This document shows positions 32,641 to 43,199 of a stretch of 64,000 bases of DNA, piece by piece. Location: positions 4,952,530-5,016,529 of the forward strand of contig CAXKWD010000006.1 of NCBI GenBank assembly GCA_964059195.1, in the 5' to 3' direction. The notes below the pieces were generated by a model. It worked only from the letters and a program-made list of their open reading frames with translations, ran no database searches and was not told the DNA's origin. This DNA comes from Ectobius pallidus (taxonomy: Eukaryota > Arthropoda > Insecta > Blattodea > Ectobiidae). How positions within the stretch are numbered: the first letter of the stretch is position 1; every line of letters begins with the position of its first letter. The translations under genes and the position numbers were made by a program.

Positions 32641-32924
32641 TTCCAACTTAGTGAAATATTTACATGAGTTTCAATAGCCTTGGATGTCTGGTAGGGAATT
32701 TTAAGTTTCTGGGATAATATAAGACTTATTAACATATTAATATCTAATGAGTATGTTTTTAATGATAGTGTTCACATAACTAGTCTATACACATTTAAGT
32801 GATTGAACTTATAATAATAAAACAATTTATAAAAAATTAAAGCAAGAAGCTACAAAATACAGACAATATTAAGAAATAAAGTACATTAATGTGTTTGAAA
32901 GAAAAATTAATCAAAACTCAATTT

Positions 32925-32995
32925 AGAGTTACTTCTTTATCCTCCTCATCGGTTACTGGCCAATATTCTTCAATTGTGGTTAATGAAAAGTTTTT
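32925..32995 (-). other. Second C-terminal-like segment of the family Y gene
   Basis: Minus-strand SLTTIEEYWPVTDEEDKEV followed by TLN-stop resembles the true C-terminus SLTTKHSVRDCLPETDEDE at 33103. It may be an alternative last exon or a local duplication. Confidence 0.4.
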
Positions 32996-33102
32996 CGTTG
33001 CAAAAAATTATAAAATACGTATAACTTGTAAATAGAATGCATTATGTTAAGAATATAATTAGAATACAGAGCTAAGTTAATCACAATTCTATTTAAATTA
33101 GC

Positions 33103-33934
33103 TTATTCGTCCTCATCAGTTTCAGGCAAACAGTCTCTAACTGAGTGTTTGGTGGTCAATGAAAGGAGTTCTCCATGATATTTATTTGGTATAGTTCCTT
33201 TAGAGCATAGATGTTTCAAGTCCTTGTAGAGTAATGGTGAAATTGGTAAGGGACTTTGATACGCTGGGTTCAAAGTCATTTCTACCATACTCGCCCTCCT
33301 TCTATTGGCAAGGTCAATGTAATCTTCTTCAGCAGTTTGATAGGAATAGTTTAATTTAATGTTACATGTCCCTTTCTTAACCAAAGCTGTTTTGATGTCC
33401 ATAATTTTTAGTCGATTTCCTTTCACTGTTCTTTCATTTGAAGGGATGAATTTTAAGGAAAAGTCTTTCCAATCAAGGAAGTCGCCATGCGTCATTTCTA
33501 TAACTTCATAGTTCCTTGGTGAACTTCTCGCATTTCTTATTAAGGTTGACCATTCAGAAGGAGCCCATACTGTCCTATTCTTTAAGAAGCGCTCGATTGT
33601 TGCATGTACAGAATCGACAGGCATATATGTATGCCCAGGAATCAAGAAACTAATCTTTATGGACTGTATATATTCCGATTTCTGTATAAAATAATACAAC
33701 ATGCTTAGCATTGCCCGGTTCTTATTTTGACCGGTACAACTATCTGCATATAGAGATATTTCCCTGGCATTTTTCCTCTCATCTACCATTTTCAAATATC
33801 TGTAAATAATCGTACATATTTCATTGCTTCCTCTCAGACCATCAGACTGTCCCCATATATAACAAAAAGCATTCCTGCTTCCACTCTCGTACACTGTTTC
33901 ATTGTACACTGAGTATTTGCGAGAATAGTATAAC
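33103..33934 (-). pseudogene. Family Y transposase, C-terminal segment
   Basis: Continues the protein after the 33935-34575 insertion: YSRKYSVYNETVYES, then FCYIWGQSDGLRGSNEICT, REISLYADSCTGQNKNRAML with the second presumed catalytic Asp, and FLIPGHTYMPVDSVHATIER with the third acidic residue. It ends PETDEDE-stop at 33103. DxxxGQNKNR plus PGHT-D-E is the catalytic signature of a broad, unnamed insect transposase family. It parallels the SDGAAAQFKNR and GKGVCDG blocks of family X, which suggests distant kinship. Open throughout, but separated from its N-terminal parts by the insertion. Confidence 0.8.
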
Positions 33935-34575
33935 CACAGTATAGTATAACAGTAGCGAAGCTCTAATGAAAGGAAAATGCATCCTTTTGACAGATCGGTG
34001 CGACACTAGCACCCCAAGCGGCCGGCAAGATTGAACTAGCAAACAGCCATTTTTAGCATTGGAAAGATACGAATATATGGCTGTATTTCTTCTTATTTTT
34101 AAAATTACTAGAACGAGATTATTACCGGAAAGGCATACTGGTGAACTCACCAAATCATAGACTTTATGGTAATATAAAGAAGTTGTAGTTTCAAGATCGA
34201 TGACATTGTATATCTTATAAAGTATCAGACCGGTTTCCCGATGTGGTCTAGTATGGATGCAAGCGTGATAATCACAAATTGGCAATTTAATTTAACAAAT
34301 AACTGTTTTTGCTTACCTCTCAGGATATTTAGGGAACCTGAAGAAAGATAAATCGAGAGATTCCTTTGGTTCCTTTGGCTGTTGGTGCAGTTTATAGCAC
34401 TACAAGCATTTCCATAAAATATTGTTGACATTTTTCCACTGCCTTCTAGATTGTGCATTTTTCATAAGAAACAATGTAACAGATTGTGTTATCTCTCGCT
34501 CACCGCTACGAGAGCTGCAGTCGCGCCGGTTGAAAAAAACTGTATGGAGCTTCGCTACTGTTATACTATACTGTG
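33935..34575. mobile_element. Inverted-repeat element (641 bp) with 7-bp TSD GTATAAC in family Y gene
   Basis: Ends CACAGTATAGTATAACAGTA and complement, flanked by GTATAAC at 33928-33934 and 34576-34582. Removing it and one duplication restores the minus-strand codons for MLLYYSRKYSVYN. The family is unassigned; a 7-8 bp duplication would suit hAT or P-like elements. Confidence 0.85.
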
Positions 34576-35202
34576 GTATAACAACATACTGTCGCCATGG
34601 GGTGTGTTCAATACTTTTTGCAAGTCGAAACTAGCACAAACAAATTCTGATTTCCTTTTAGACTTTTCCTGGTCTTTGAAGAAAATGTCTTTCGCCATAT
34701 CTTTTTCTTTGAGATGTACTTCTTGTAGTCCGCCATCCTCTTCAGAAATGGGTCTTGTCTCTTTGTTTTTGTACATTTCACATTGGGAACACTTGTCTTT
34801 CTTCGGTAAATGAAACCCTATGTTAAATTTTGTTTTGAAAATGCCACGAAATACTTTCAGGCTAACAGGTGTCCTTCTGGGGGAAAGAGAATTGCAATGC
34901 TTCTTGTAAATCTTGTAAATGTACGCCACATTCCTTAGACATGTTGGGAGATATTTTTTACTCGACTGATTTCTACAATAGTGCGATGGTACTGCTGGCA
35001 ACATTTGTATGAATTGAGATACAATTTCAACATCTTCCTCCTTAGTTTTATTTTTTGGAGAATGTCGGCCTCTGCCATCAGGTTTGGCGATTTTCAAATC
35101 ATTTGCACGGTCTCGTGTATATCGAATAGTCATTTGAGAAATATCTAGCGTAGCTAGAAGAAATTGCTGACACACATTTATTTCTACACCGTTGAACGGA
35201 AT
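34576..35202 (-). pseudogene. Family Y transposase, middle segment
   Basis: Minus strand: IPFNGVEINVCQQFLLATL, a basic stretch KPDGRGRHSPKNKTKEED, SLKVFRGIFKTKFNIGFHLP, KKDKCSQCEMYKNK with a Cys-X2-Cys pair, and EFVCASFDLQKVLNTPHGDS containing the first presumed catalytic Asp. It is cut on both sides by insertions. The frame is open from end to end, so decay is limited to the two insertions. Confidence 0.8.
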
Positions 35203-36845
35203 AGGGATGTAGCGAACTAGAACCAACAGATGTCTCCACTGCTCTAGCCGGTATGCGCTAGCCGTTCGTCACTTGTTTTTCGAGTTGTTGTCTGCTGGTT
35301 CCATGCTTTTAAATGGCGTTTCATCTTAGCAGACTGAAAAATACGTTCGAACTTTTCTTTTTTTTGTAGCGGGTAAAACGCTACGAGGCGCATTTCTTTG
35401 TATACTGGACACTTCAGGAATATATTTACGTGAAAAAGCGTAAAGAAAAATTGCAAAAGATAGACGCTATATAAGTCGAAGAGAAGGTAGAATAAGCTGA
35501 CAAATACTGCGAGAAATGTCGGCTATTAACTGCAATACTATGTTCCCTACGTACAAAATGTTTTGCAGATACGAATATTTATATACAGTGCTGCTAATTT
35601 GGCGATTGGGTATGATTCAAAATAACAAAAAGAATGTACATCTAGGGTTCAGACAGTAAAATACTAATTTATATACGTGATAAACACTGATTTATGTGGT
35701 GTGTATTCGCAGACATTTTTAATATTATTTATTTTCTATATCAAATGCATATTTAGCCTATAGCGTCATATTAAAAACGTATTCAAAATCAAAATATTAA
35801 AATATGTTTACATCACGAAAACTTACCTTTCCTGTCCCTCGTAGTTAAAAACGATGGGAACTTGGGAATCGATTAGGCCTTTTTTTCTTCTTCTCATTCC
35901 TCATTCTTTCTTGTTCCTTTTATTATCGGTAAGTTTATGCTAGATCATCGTTACATGATTTTCATTTCTAGTTATAAAACAGAATATTGTTAAGAATATT
36001 TCATTGCATGACATAGCAGATTATAAAGGCAGAATTTAATAATTATCATACGTTAAGTTAAGTTATTGGCAACGCTATTGTCACAATTTTTATTCGAGGC
36101 CGTCAATCTAACTTGGCTATTTAGAAATCACAGAATTTATATTTTGATATCAGATGCAATAGAAGGCTACAGTAGCCTAATTTACACATATTTATACAGC
36201 AAAGTAAAATAAATAGGCCTAAAATAACTAAATAAATTAAACAGGGAAGTGGTCTAAAAATATAAAGGTGCACTAAAGATACAGTTTAACAAAGATATAA
36301 AACTAACACAATGTACTGTAATTATCATTGCGTTACTAGGTAATTTTTATTTATTTATTGTAATTTATTCTATTTTTAAATGGCCTATAACATCTTCTCG
36401 ATGCTCACGGCAAATTTAATATTAATTTAAAATTAAAGAATATCTAATCCCCGCACTGCATATAAATATTCATACATTGATAACATATTACTGCAAGTCG
36501 AGTACAAAATAATGTCGTCTGTATCGGAAATATCTCACAATATTTGTTCGTTAATCCTTCCTTTTTAGTGTTATTTAGAGCCTATGTGCTGTGGTTTTTC
36601 TTTCGTATTTTTGACACTTCAACATTCTAGAAGGGCCCAGTAGACAAGGAAGTACGTATAGTAGCCTCGTGTCCTCTATAAAAATATAAAATTACGAACA
36701 TATTTTTCGGACTGAGAAGTTGGAGCGCCATTTAAAAGCATGAAGCCAGCAGAAGAAAACTGGAAAAACAAGTGACGAACGGCTAGCGCATACCGGCTAG
36801 TACACCCACGCCATCTGTCGGAGAAGTTTGGCGAGCTACATCCCT
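35203..36845. mobile_element. Inverted-repeat element (1643 bp) in the family Y gene
   Basis: Ends AGGGATGTAGC and complement, with a longer nearly perfect inner inverted stretch (GCCGGTATGCGCTAGCCGTT near 35248, complement near 36790). Flanking AT at 35201-35202 and 36846-36847 gives an in-frame join EYVIPFNGVEINV on excision; a TA reading would shift the frame. No transposase seen. The interior is AT-rich with nothing recognised. Confidence 0.75.
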
Positions 36846-37479
36846 ATTACATACTCGTAGGTTTTATGGCGTTTACTGTTCTGTTTCCTACTCCTGGCAA
36901 CACTTTTGATTTTAATACAAGACAGAAGCCAGTCTCTTTGTCGCCGTTTGTTTCCCAAACCCCAGTATTCCTCATGAATCATTATTCGCTCATCTTCTGT
37001 AAACCTCAAGTGGCACATATTGGGACAATTATTAACAGCACAAGGGATGGCTTTTACTTTTCGGCTATATCCAGAAGAGCTATCGATTTTTGCCCTAACT
37101 CTTCTAGAAATTTCTTTTTTCTTTTTCCTGAGCCCTCTCTTACCAACCACATTGCTACCTAGATCTTCTTCACTTGAAGAGGATTCATCCAGTATGGCCT
37201 CTTCTGGCTTCCATGATTCCCCGGAGTCTGAAAATGGATCCTCCTCCAAAGTGTAATCAATAAACCTCGGTTCCCCAGAATTAATGTTACACGAATTCTT
37301 TCTTGGTGAGAATGTAGCAGATTCTTCTGAAGAATCATAATCCACAAGCTTAATGAAAGGGATGCTAGATGCAGCACTAATGCTTGTGGAACTATTATTA
37401 TCATTAAAATTATTAGGTTTGACCATATCTGCCATTCCTTCAGAATTTGTACCATTTATGAGATGTCCATCTAGCTCGC
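36846..37479 (-). pseudogene. Family Y transposase, exon 2 (N-terminal part)
   Basis: An acceptor TTTTTTTAG lies at 37480-37481; the exon starts GELDGHLINGTNSEG and then MADMVKPNNFNDNN. It is rich in Ser and acidic residues (DSSEES, ESSSSEEDLGS shape), then a basic patch GLRKKKKEISRRVR. A Cys block CAVNNCPNMCHLRFTEDER follows with the downstream EEYWGLGNKRRQRDWL, the N-terminal zinc-binding module of this family. It runs to TYEYV, where the 1.6-kb element interrupts. Exon 1 and exon 2 join in phase. Confidence 0.75.
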
Positions 37480-37532
37480 CTAAAAAAAGAAAAAACGCGA
37501 GTGAACCAAAATGAATTACACTTGTTTCAAAT

Positions 37533-37846
37533 CTATTACCTACTATTTACTCCGAGGCACTACTTCCCTGGAGGGACTAGGCCTACAATCCGGTCATCTA
37601 CCACAGGCAGATGACAGGATTGGGGGTATGTGGCCAGCATGCCGACACCCACGGCCGTTAATAATGGTGACCAGAACTTCTAGTTCTCAATCACGTAGCC
37701 CCTCAGTTTGTATCACGAGACTGAGTGCACCCCGTTCAAAACCTCAATAACTCAGAAACATCCAAGGAGGTACCGGGGATATAACCCGGCCCTGCGGATA
37801 GCCTATATAGCCAGCTACTCTAACCACGAGACCATGCCGGAGGTCC
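37533..37846 (-). mobile_element. tRNA-derived SINE (314 bp) in the family Y intron
   Basis: On the minus strand the head has GGTCTCGTGGTTAGAGTAGC (A box) and GGGTTATATCCCC (B box). It is flanked by GTTTCAAAT at 37524-37532 and 37847-37855. Its body is shared with the relic near 53685-53820. Confidence 0.85.
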
Positions 37847-37943
37847 GTTTCAAATTATAAGACTTTTAAAATGAAGTGTATCATAGTTCGGATCGAATTA
37901 AAACTATGCATGTTTACAGAAATAAGTAAGCAAATAAAGTCAC

Positions 37944-38043
37944 CTTGTGTATTAGATGTCTGCAGACTGGTATGGGTTGCATTATCTTCTATCGTTTCAT
38001 CTCCACACAAAGAAACCAGTAGCCTTCCTCTACTGAAGTTCAT
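37944..38043 (-). CDS. Family Y transposase, exon 1
   Basis: ATG at 38043 reads MNFSRGRLLVSLCGDETIED and ends TSNTQ plus one base at a donor AAG-GTGACT (37944/37943). Joined to the acceptor at 37479 this gives GGC for the first residue of exon 2, in phase. The intron is about 464 bp, two thirds of it the SINE. A short MxxRGxRxLxL start is usual for this kind of transposase. Confidence 0.65.
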
Positions 38044-38344
38044 TCTTCCTTGCACAATACGTAATGTTCAATCAAATAAGCAATACAATATCACATTCAG
38101 GAACAAAATGAACTGCAGCTGTCAATTTCTCGCACACGACTAAAAGAATAATGCTAAATGGAATGCAGAAGGCGCGCGAGGTCCGCAAAGCGAACCAAAC
38201 CATTGTTACGTCACATTGCTAATGTTATAATTAGAAATAACACTAATTTACTACATAGTATTATTACTGATTCTTAATATGACTGATTTTGACAGAAACA
38301 AGGAGATTTTAAGCACCCTATTAGCATTAATTATAAAAATAATA

Positions 38345-38660
38345 AATTATCTTAAGCGCCAACGTTCAGAATTAGTCCCGAAAGAATTATCTTAAGAGCC
38401 AAACATTTTATCTTATGCGCCACTTTGGGCTGGCACTTACGATAAAAATGCGGGAACAGCTCGTTCTTTAAGATGTTTTGCCGGGCACTAAAATAATTAT
38501 TTGGTTCTTAAGATAAAATACACCAGCATTTTTCTCCCGCCACAGAAGGAGTTCGTGCAAGATCTTTTGCCAGGACGTAAAACTCAGTTGCCTCTTTCTA
38601 TTCACGTTAAAAAGTCAATTTGAGAAAAAGTGGCGGTTAAGATGTTTTGCCTTTCACCCA
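38345..38660. promoter_or_regulatory. Subterminal motif cluster, right end of family Y
   Basis: ATTATCTTAAGCGCC (38348), TTATCTTAAGAGCC (38388), TTATCTTATGCGCC (38410), TTTAAGATGTTTTGCCGG (38470), TTCTTAAGATAAAA (38500), AAGATCTTTTGCCAGG (38559) and TTAAGATGTTTTGCC (38637). These are variants of the motif found at the left end. Confidence 0.6.
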
Positions 38661-38920
38661 TCGATATCTTCTCAGTGGACAGACAGAAGAAACAGGTTGA
38701 CCATTGAATCTGTTTGCGCAGTATCATTTAAAAAAATACTCTTGTCAGGATTTCTAAAAGTACATTTTGAACAAACCAAAACTCCCGCATGGGATATCAC
38801 CTCCACTCCATGCCTGTGAACTTTGGTTCCCAACGTCTAACATTGGAGAAATTATGAAAAAAGTTTTGATTCATGTTTTTTGGCATTAATATACTTTCTA
38901 TTTCCATATGTGTTTTATAT

Positions 38921-40832
38921 GGGTTATTCTCCAGAAAAGGGCAGATTCATGTCGCAATTGATTTTCTGGTGTAAAATAAATATTTATGGATTATGAATTA
39001 TTATGATAAGTTAGATTGAAATAGGCCTAAGGTCTATTTGATCCCAAAATTCACTTTTTAAGCAAAAGCAAATATATCATTTTGTAAAGACAATTTTTTG
39101 CACCAAACATGCCTGTCCCAAAGTGAGACCTCACCTCCATGAAACAATATAAAAGTTCAATTATTTCCTCAGAGATGGCACTGTAGTCTTTCTATATTCC
39201 TTGGACTTTTGGCAGTATTCTTATCATTTATATAAAGCTTTTCTGTGTTGTTTTGTTTGTGTAAAAGGGCTAACTGCAGAGTTGGTAATTGGACTTTCTC
39301 ACCTCCGAAACCTACACCCAATGGTAAAGTTGTATGTTTTTAGGTAGATTTTCGAAGAAAATTCTACCTATTGCAATGGATACCACTTTATGATTTTCGA
39401 AAAATTCTTTCATATCTTTACGTTTCATGCTCCCCTAAGTACGAAACCACCGCCCGTTCAAAAAAAAAATTTGTGATATTTATATATATATATATTTATA
39501 TATATATATATATCTTTACACGATAGCGGCCGTAATTTTGAAGATATTTGAACCAAATTTTATTATGTTATTTCTAGGCCCAATAGTTCGGACAAGTTCG
39601 TTAATGGGCAAAATTGGCCCAAGGGGGTGGTCGGGGGAGGGGGTTGAAATTTTTAAAAATGTATATCTCGGCCCCTATGAAGTATAGAGGGAAACTTTGT
39701 TTGAATAAATTAGAGTACTCCCTATGGAGTTCACAGTGACACCAACGATTCGGGGGTTCGAGTGAGGGTGGGGGTGGAGGTGGGGGTGGGGGATGAAAAT
39801 TCGAAACTTTTGAAACCACGTCTTGTGGGGTATCGTTGAAAAGCTCTTGATGAGTACTCTACAAATCAATAAATAGTTTCTTGATAGCTCTCATATTACG
39901 CGAGATTTTAATGTTTGAAAATAATAACACTTAAAAGAATTATTATAATATCATAATTTTGTCTTGTTTAGCGGCTTTGCTAATTTTATTCATTGCTGAT
40001 CTTGCGCACGGCCTCCCAGAATATTATATCCTATTCTTGTTGTCAAAACAAATGATTGTAGGCTCTTCCTCTTTACCGAATTCAGTTCTTATTACTGCAG
40101 GTTTACCATGCCAAGGCTAAAGAAGACTATGCTACTACTAAAGAAGGCTATGCAGCGACAATAAATTAAACCAAAAGCACTTCGAAATCTACCTCCGCCT
40201 GTAGGCCTGCCTAAAGGGATTTTTTTTATATTTATTTTGCTATAAATTATAATAATAAGGAATGCAAAGTTAAACTCTAGAACTGAGATTTTTTAACCTC
40301 AAATGTTCTCAAGCTGTTTGACAAATTAGAGAAAAATCTCACCTCCATTACTGTTACTCTTGAGTCCTAGCCATGGAGGTGTAATTAATGTTGTAATTGA
40401 TGACATATTTAACTGTTTGCACTTGTTATTTTTGTGTAAAGAAGATACTGGTATAGCCTAATAGTTTATGACAATATATCATGTTTTGATTTGAAGGTGA
40501 TAATCTAACATAGATAAAAATAAGTAAAAAGTTGTGTTAATCCATTTGTATGGTAATAAATAGTTTTTTTCATAACATTTAATACAGTAAATTTAATCTA
40601 ATTCTCAGATAACTTCTATATAATTACTATTTCTTACTATTTTCTCACCTTCATGAATGCGTCATTTTCTAACCTTGTTAATTTAATGCAAAATACCACT
40701 CGGTAAGTAGGACTAGTACCTCAGTAGTACTCTGCAGAAAGAAATATTACATAAAAAAATTACTTGGTCCAAAATAAAAAATAATTTAAAAAAATCTAAC
40801 ATTGAAATCTGCCCATTTTTGGAGAATGACCC
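38921..40832. mobile_element. X3: non-autonomous element with family X-like ends, TSD ATAT
   Basis: Ends GGGTTATTCTCCAGAAAAGG and near-complement (GGAGAATGACCC), flanked by ATAT at 38917-38920 and 40833-40836. About 1.03 kb without the R1 insertion it carries. CTCACCTCCA-like motifs recur (39130, 39299, 40340, complement 40374). No coding region. The GGGTYATTC end and 4-bp duplication place it with X1 and X2. Confidence 0.8.
39341..40221 (+). repeat. Dispersed repeat R1, copy 2
   Basis: Nearly identical to 342-1222, with a shorter (TA)n and fewer GGGTGG units and a duplicated ACTATGCTACT-like insertion near 40125. Inserted in a T-rich stretch inside X3. Confidence 0.9.
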
Positions 40833-40836
40833 ATAT

Positions 40837-41637
40837 CTATTTCTTCACGACTTCCATTAGGTCTGTCACTTATTTTTTCTCCAATGTCCTAATTTTTCCA
40901 GCCCTGCCATCCTCATTTTTGGGTACTGGTATATAAGGTGGGATGAAGAAGTGTAAATGTAGACACACAAATAGGCCTATTACTGCAAAATGTATTTTGC
41001 TTGTTTAACAACAGGGTTACTTACAACTCTCAATCCTGAAATATTTTTACACCTTAATTTATTATTTTATAATTAATAACAACTGACTGCATCAGATGAC
41101 GGTTTCTTCCTACTTTAAGTAAGATCTTCTTTTCAAGAATCAGTAATCAATATATTATGTCCAATACAACTGATATAACAATAAATAATTATTTCATATG
41201 TAATTTACAATTGTTAATAAAAGAAATAGTTACACATAAACAAAATGTATGTTTCAAGATATATATTATCAGTAAGTTACAAAATGACTGCAAAAATTCT
41301 TGTCATATCTACAATTCTATTTACATGTGAATACAAATACTGTACATTACTTTTATATCACAAGAATATCACTGTAACCATACCAAAGTGCTGTAGTTAT
41401 TATGATTTAACTTATGTCAAATCCAGAACAGAGTAAACAAGAAAACAAGACATAAAATGTCACTGCTATTCTTCTCCAATAACAAAACCATTTATCCACT
41501 AATGAAGATATTCTGATACCATCATTTTAATGTTCTATCAAGATGCTCTTCTACGGAGTCTCATGCTGCACTGGCTGATGTAGGGGGTGTCAAGGCAGAG
41601 CTATTGCTATTGTTGTGCCACAGGGTTCGTGAACTCC
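40837..41637. other. No recognised gene
   Basis: AT-rich sequence with only short unsupported reading frames. One TAGGCCTA at 40972. Confidence 0.5.
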
Positions 41638-42275
41638 AGTCCATAGCCTTGTGACCACTTCATTGTATATTGTGTCCTGTCCATAACCTTGTGATATTTT
41701 AATGTGTATTGTATTGTGATATTTCATTGTGTAACATGTCCAGTCCATATCTCTGTGATGTTTCATTGTGTATTGTATTGTGTGCAGTCCATAGCCTTGT
41801 GATATTTCATTGTGTATTGTGTCCAGTTCTTATATATTTTGTGATAGTTAAAATTTTCACTATAATCTCCATCAATATGACACTAGGAATAACAACCTCA
41901 TAGTTACCCAAAGTGCAGTAACAATGGGTAGGCCTATTAATTCGTATTACCAGAAGCTGCAGTTAAATCAAACAGGTTTACGACTGTTTTGAGAGACTGG
42001 CTTGTTTTAAATCCATTTTATTCTATTAATAAGTTTTTTGAAGTTAATATTCATATTGTTTTCTGAATTGTCTTGTTTAAACTGTCATATTTCCATATTC
42101 TGTTTTATATATAACCTCTAATGTACGTTGATAACTGCATTTTGATGCAGTTTAAAAACATTAAATCTTGAATTTCATTGTGTATTATGTCCATTCCATA
42201 GCCTTGTGATCTTTAATTGTGTATTGTCCACTCCATAGCCTTATGATGTTTCATTTGTGTCCAGTCTAAACTCTT
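41638..42275 (+). repeat. Minisatellite around CCATAGCCTTGTGAT, interrupted by a LINE tail
   Basis: Imperfect units of roughly 40-50 bp (CCATAGCCTTGTGATATTTC, then ATTGTGTATTGTGTCCAGT) repeat at 41638-41835 and again at 42170-42275. The LINE fragment lies between them. Confidence 0.75.
41940..42168 (+). pseudogene. LINE-C: 3' tail of a jockey-like element
   Basis: Encodes LPEAAVKSNRFTTVLRDWLV, then LNPFYSINKFFE and a stop at about 42065, matching the C-terminus of LINE-B (WLLHNPFYNLTEFYE). A short 3' UTR ends ACATTAAATCTTGA. Strongly 5'-truncated, inserted in the minisatellite. Confidence 0.8.
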
Positions 42276-42286
42276 GACATTTTATT

Positions 42287-43149
42287 AAGTGCCAGTATGG
42301 TACTTTATGAGATTGTGTGTGGGGACCAGAAAAATATGTCTGTCTGTCCATGTGTCTGTACTTGCGATAACTCAAATACGTTTTATCAGATTTTCATGAA
42401 ACTTGGCATACACATTTATAATGTCCACAGGAAAAAACCTATTGATATTGGACCTAATCAGTTGATTGGTACCGGAGTAATGCCCAATTTAGTGCCTATT
42501 TTTATGGTAACATATTAGAAAGGTGCGATAACTCAAATACGCTTGATCGGATTTTCATGAAACTCGGTAGGCCTACACGCATTTATGATGTCCATGGGTA
42601 GAAGCCTATTGAATTTGGACCAAATCGGTTGACTGACACCGAAATAACAAGTACAGTATATAGATATTAATTTTGTAATGGATATAAGACGCATTGCAAC
42701 GTAACAAATTCCCAATCGTTTATTGATATCGTTAGCCCACTTTGATTGATTCATTTCTTTATAACGATGTCAGTGTAAATATGTAAATAAAATATTTAAA
42801 ACACAACTAGCCATTAAATATTAATGTAATATTGTGCATTCTAACGATATATATGACTACCAATATCTACATTATATTTTCTTATTTGCTCCTATGCAGC
42901 AATATACCTGATGTAATTCCTCACAGATTTCAGATTGACTTTTTATTCATTCATAGCCTTTATAGCTGCTTTACTTGAAACAAACATGTCAGCGAATCGT
43001 ATGCCTATGGCATCATTCATATTATTGCCAGCACATTTTGTTTTTGGAGTTCAACTCGGAGATCTATTACAAAAATAACTTCTTGTCTGCATGGGCCTGT
43101 CATAATTGCAATTATCACTGATTAAAAAAAAAAAAGCATTCTGGCACTT
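42287..43149 (+). repeat. Repeat R2, copy A (about 0.86 kb)
   Basis: Starts AAGTGCCAG and ends CTGGCACTT, and is repeated in reverse complement at 60578-63520. It contains a diverged tandem pair of GCGATAACTCAAATACG blocks (42376 and 42525). The reading frames over it are non-coding. A short-inverted-repeat DNA element is likely. The exact ends are uncertain because similarity runs about 35 bp past the right end. Confidence 0.75.
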
Positions 43150-43199
43150 TGTTATATCTATTTACTTGATTTTATTGTGTATGTAATGATTAGAGTAAG

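Larger units (their letters stand above)
32321..38663 (-). mobile_element. Family Y DNA transposon (about 6.3 kb with insertions)
   Basis: Ends CGATGGGTGACAGGCAGAAC (32321) and, complemented, CGATGGGTGAAAGGCAAAAC (ending 38663). Both sides carry several subterminal copies of CTTAAGATGTTTTGCC-like motifs. Inside is a spliced transposase gene on the minus strand, interrupted by two short elements (33935-34575 and 35203-36845) and carrying a SINE in its intron (37533-37846). Without these the element is about 3.7 kb. The target duplication could not be resolved because the flanks form ATCGAT-like palindromes. Confidence 0.75.

Noticed and set aside
35203..36845. TA as the target duplication of the 1.6-kb element in family Y
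   Set aside because: Excision with TA would shift the transposase frame, whereas AT restores it. The point stays open until an empty site is found.
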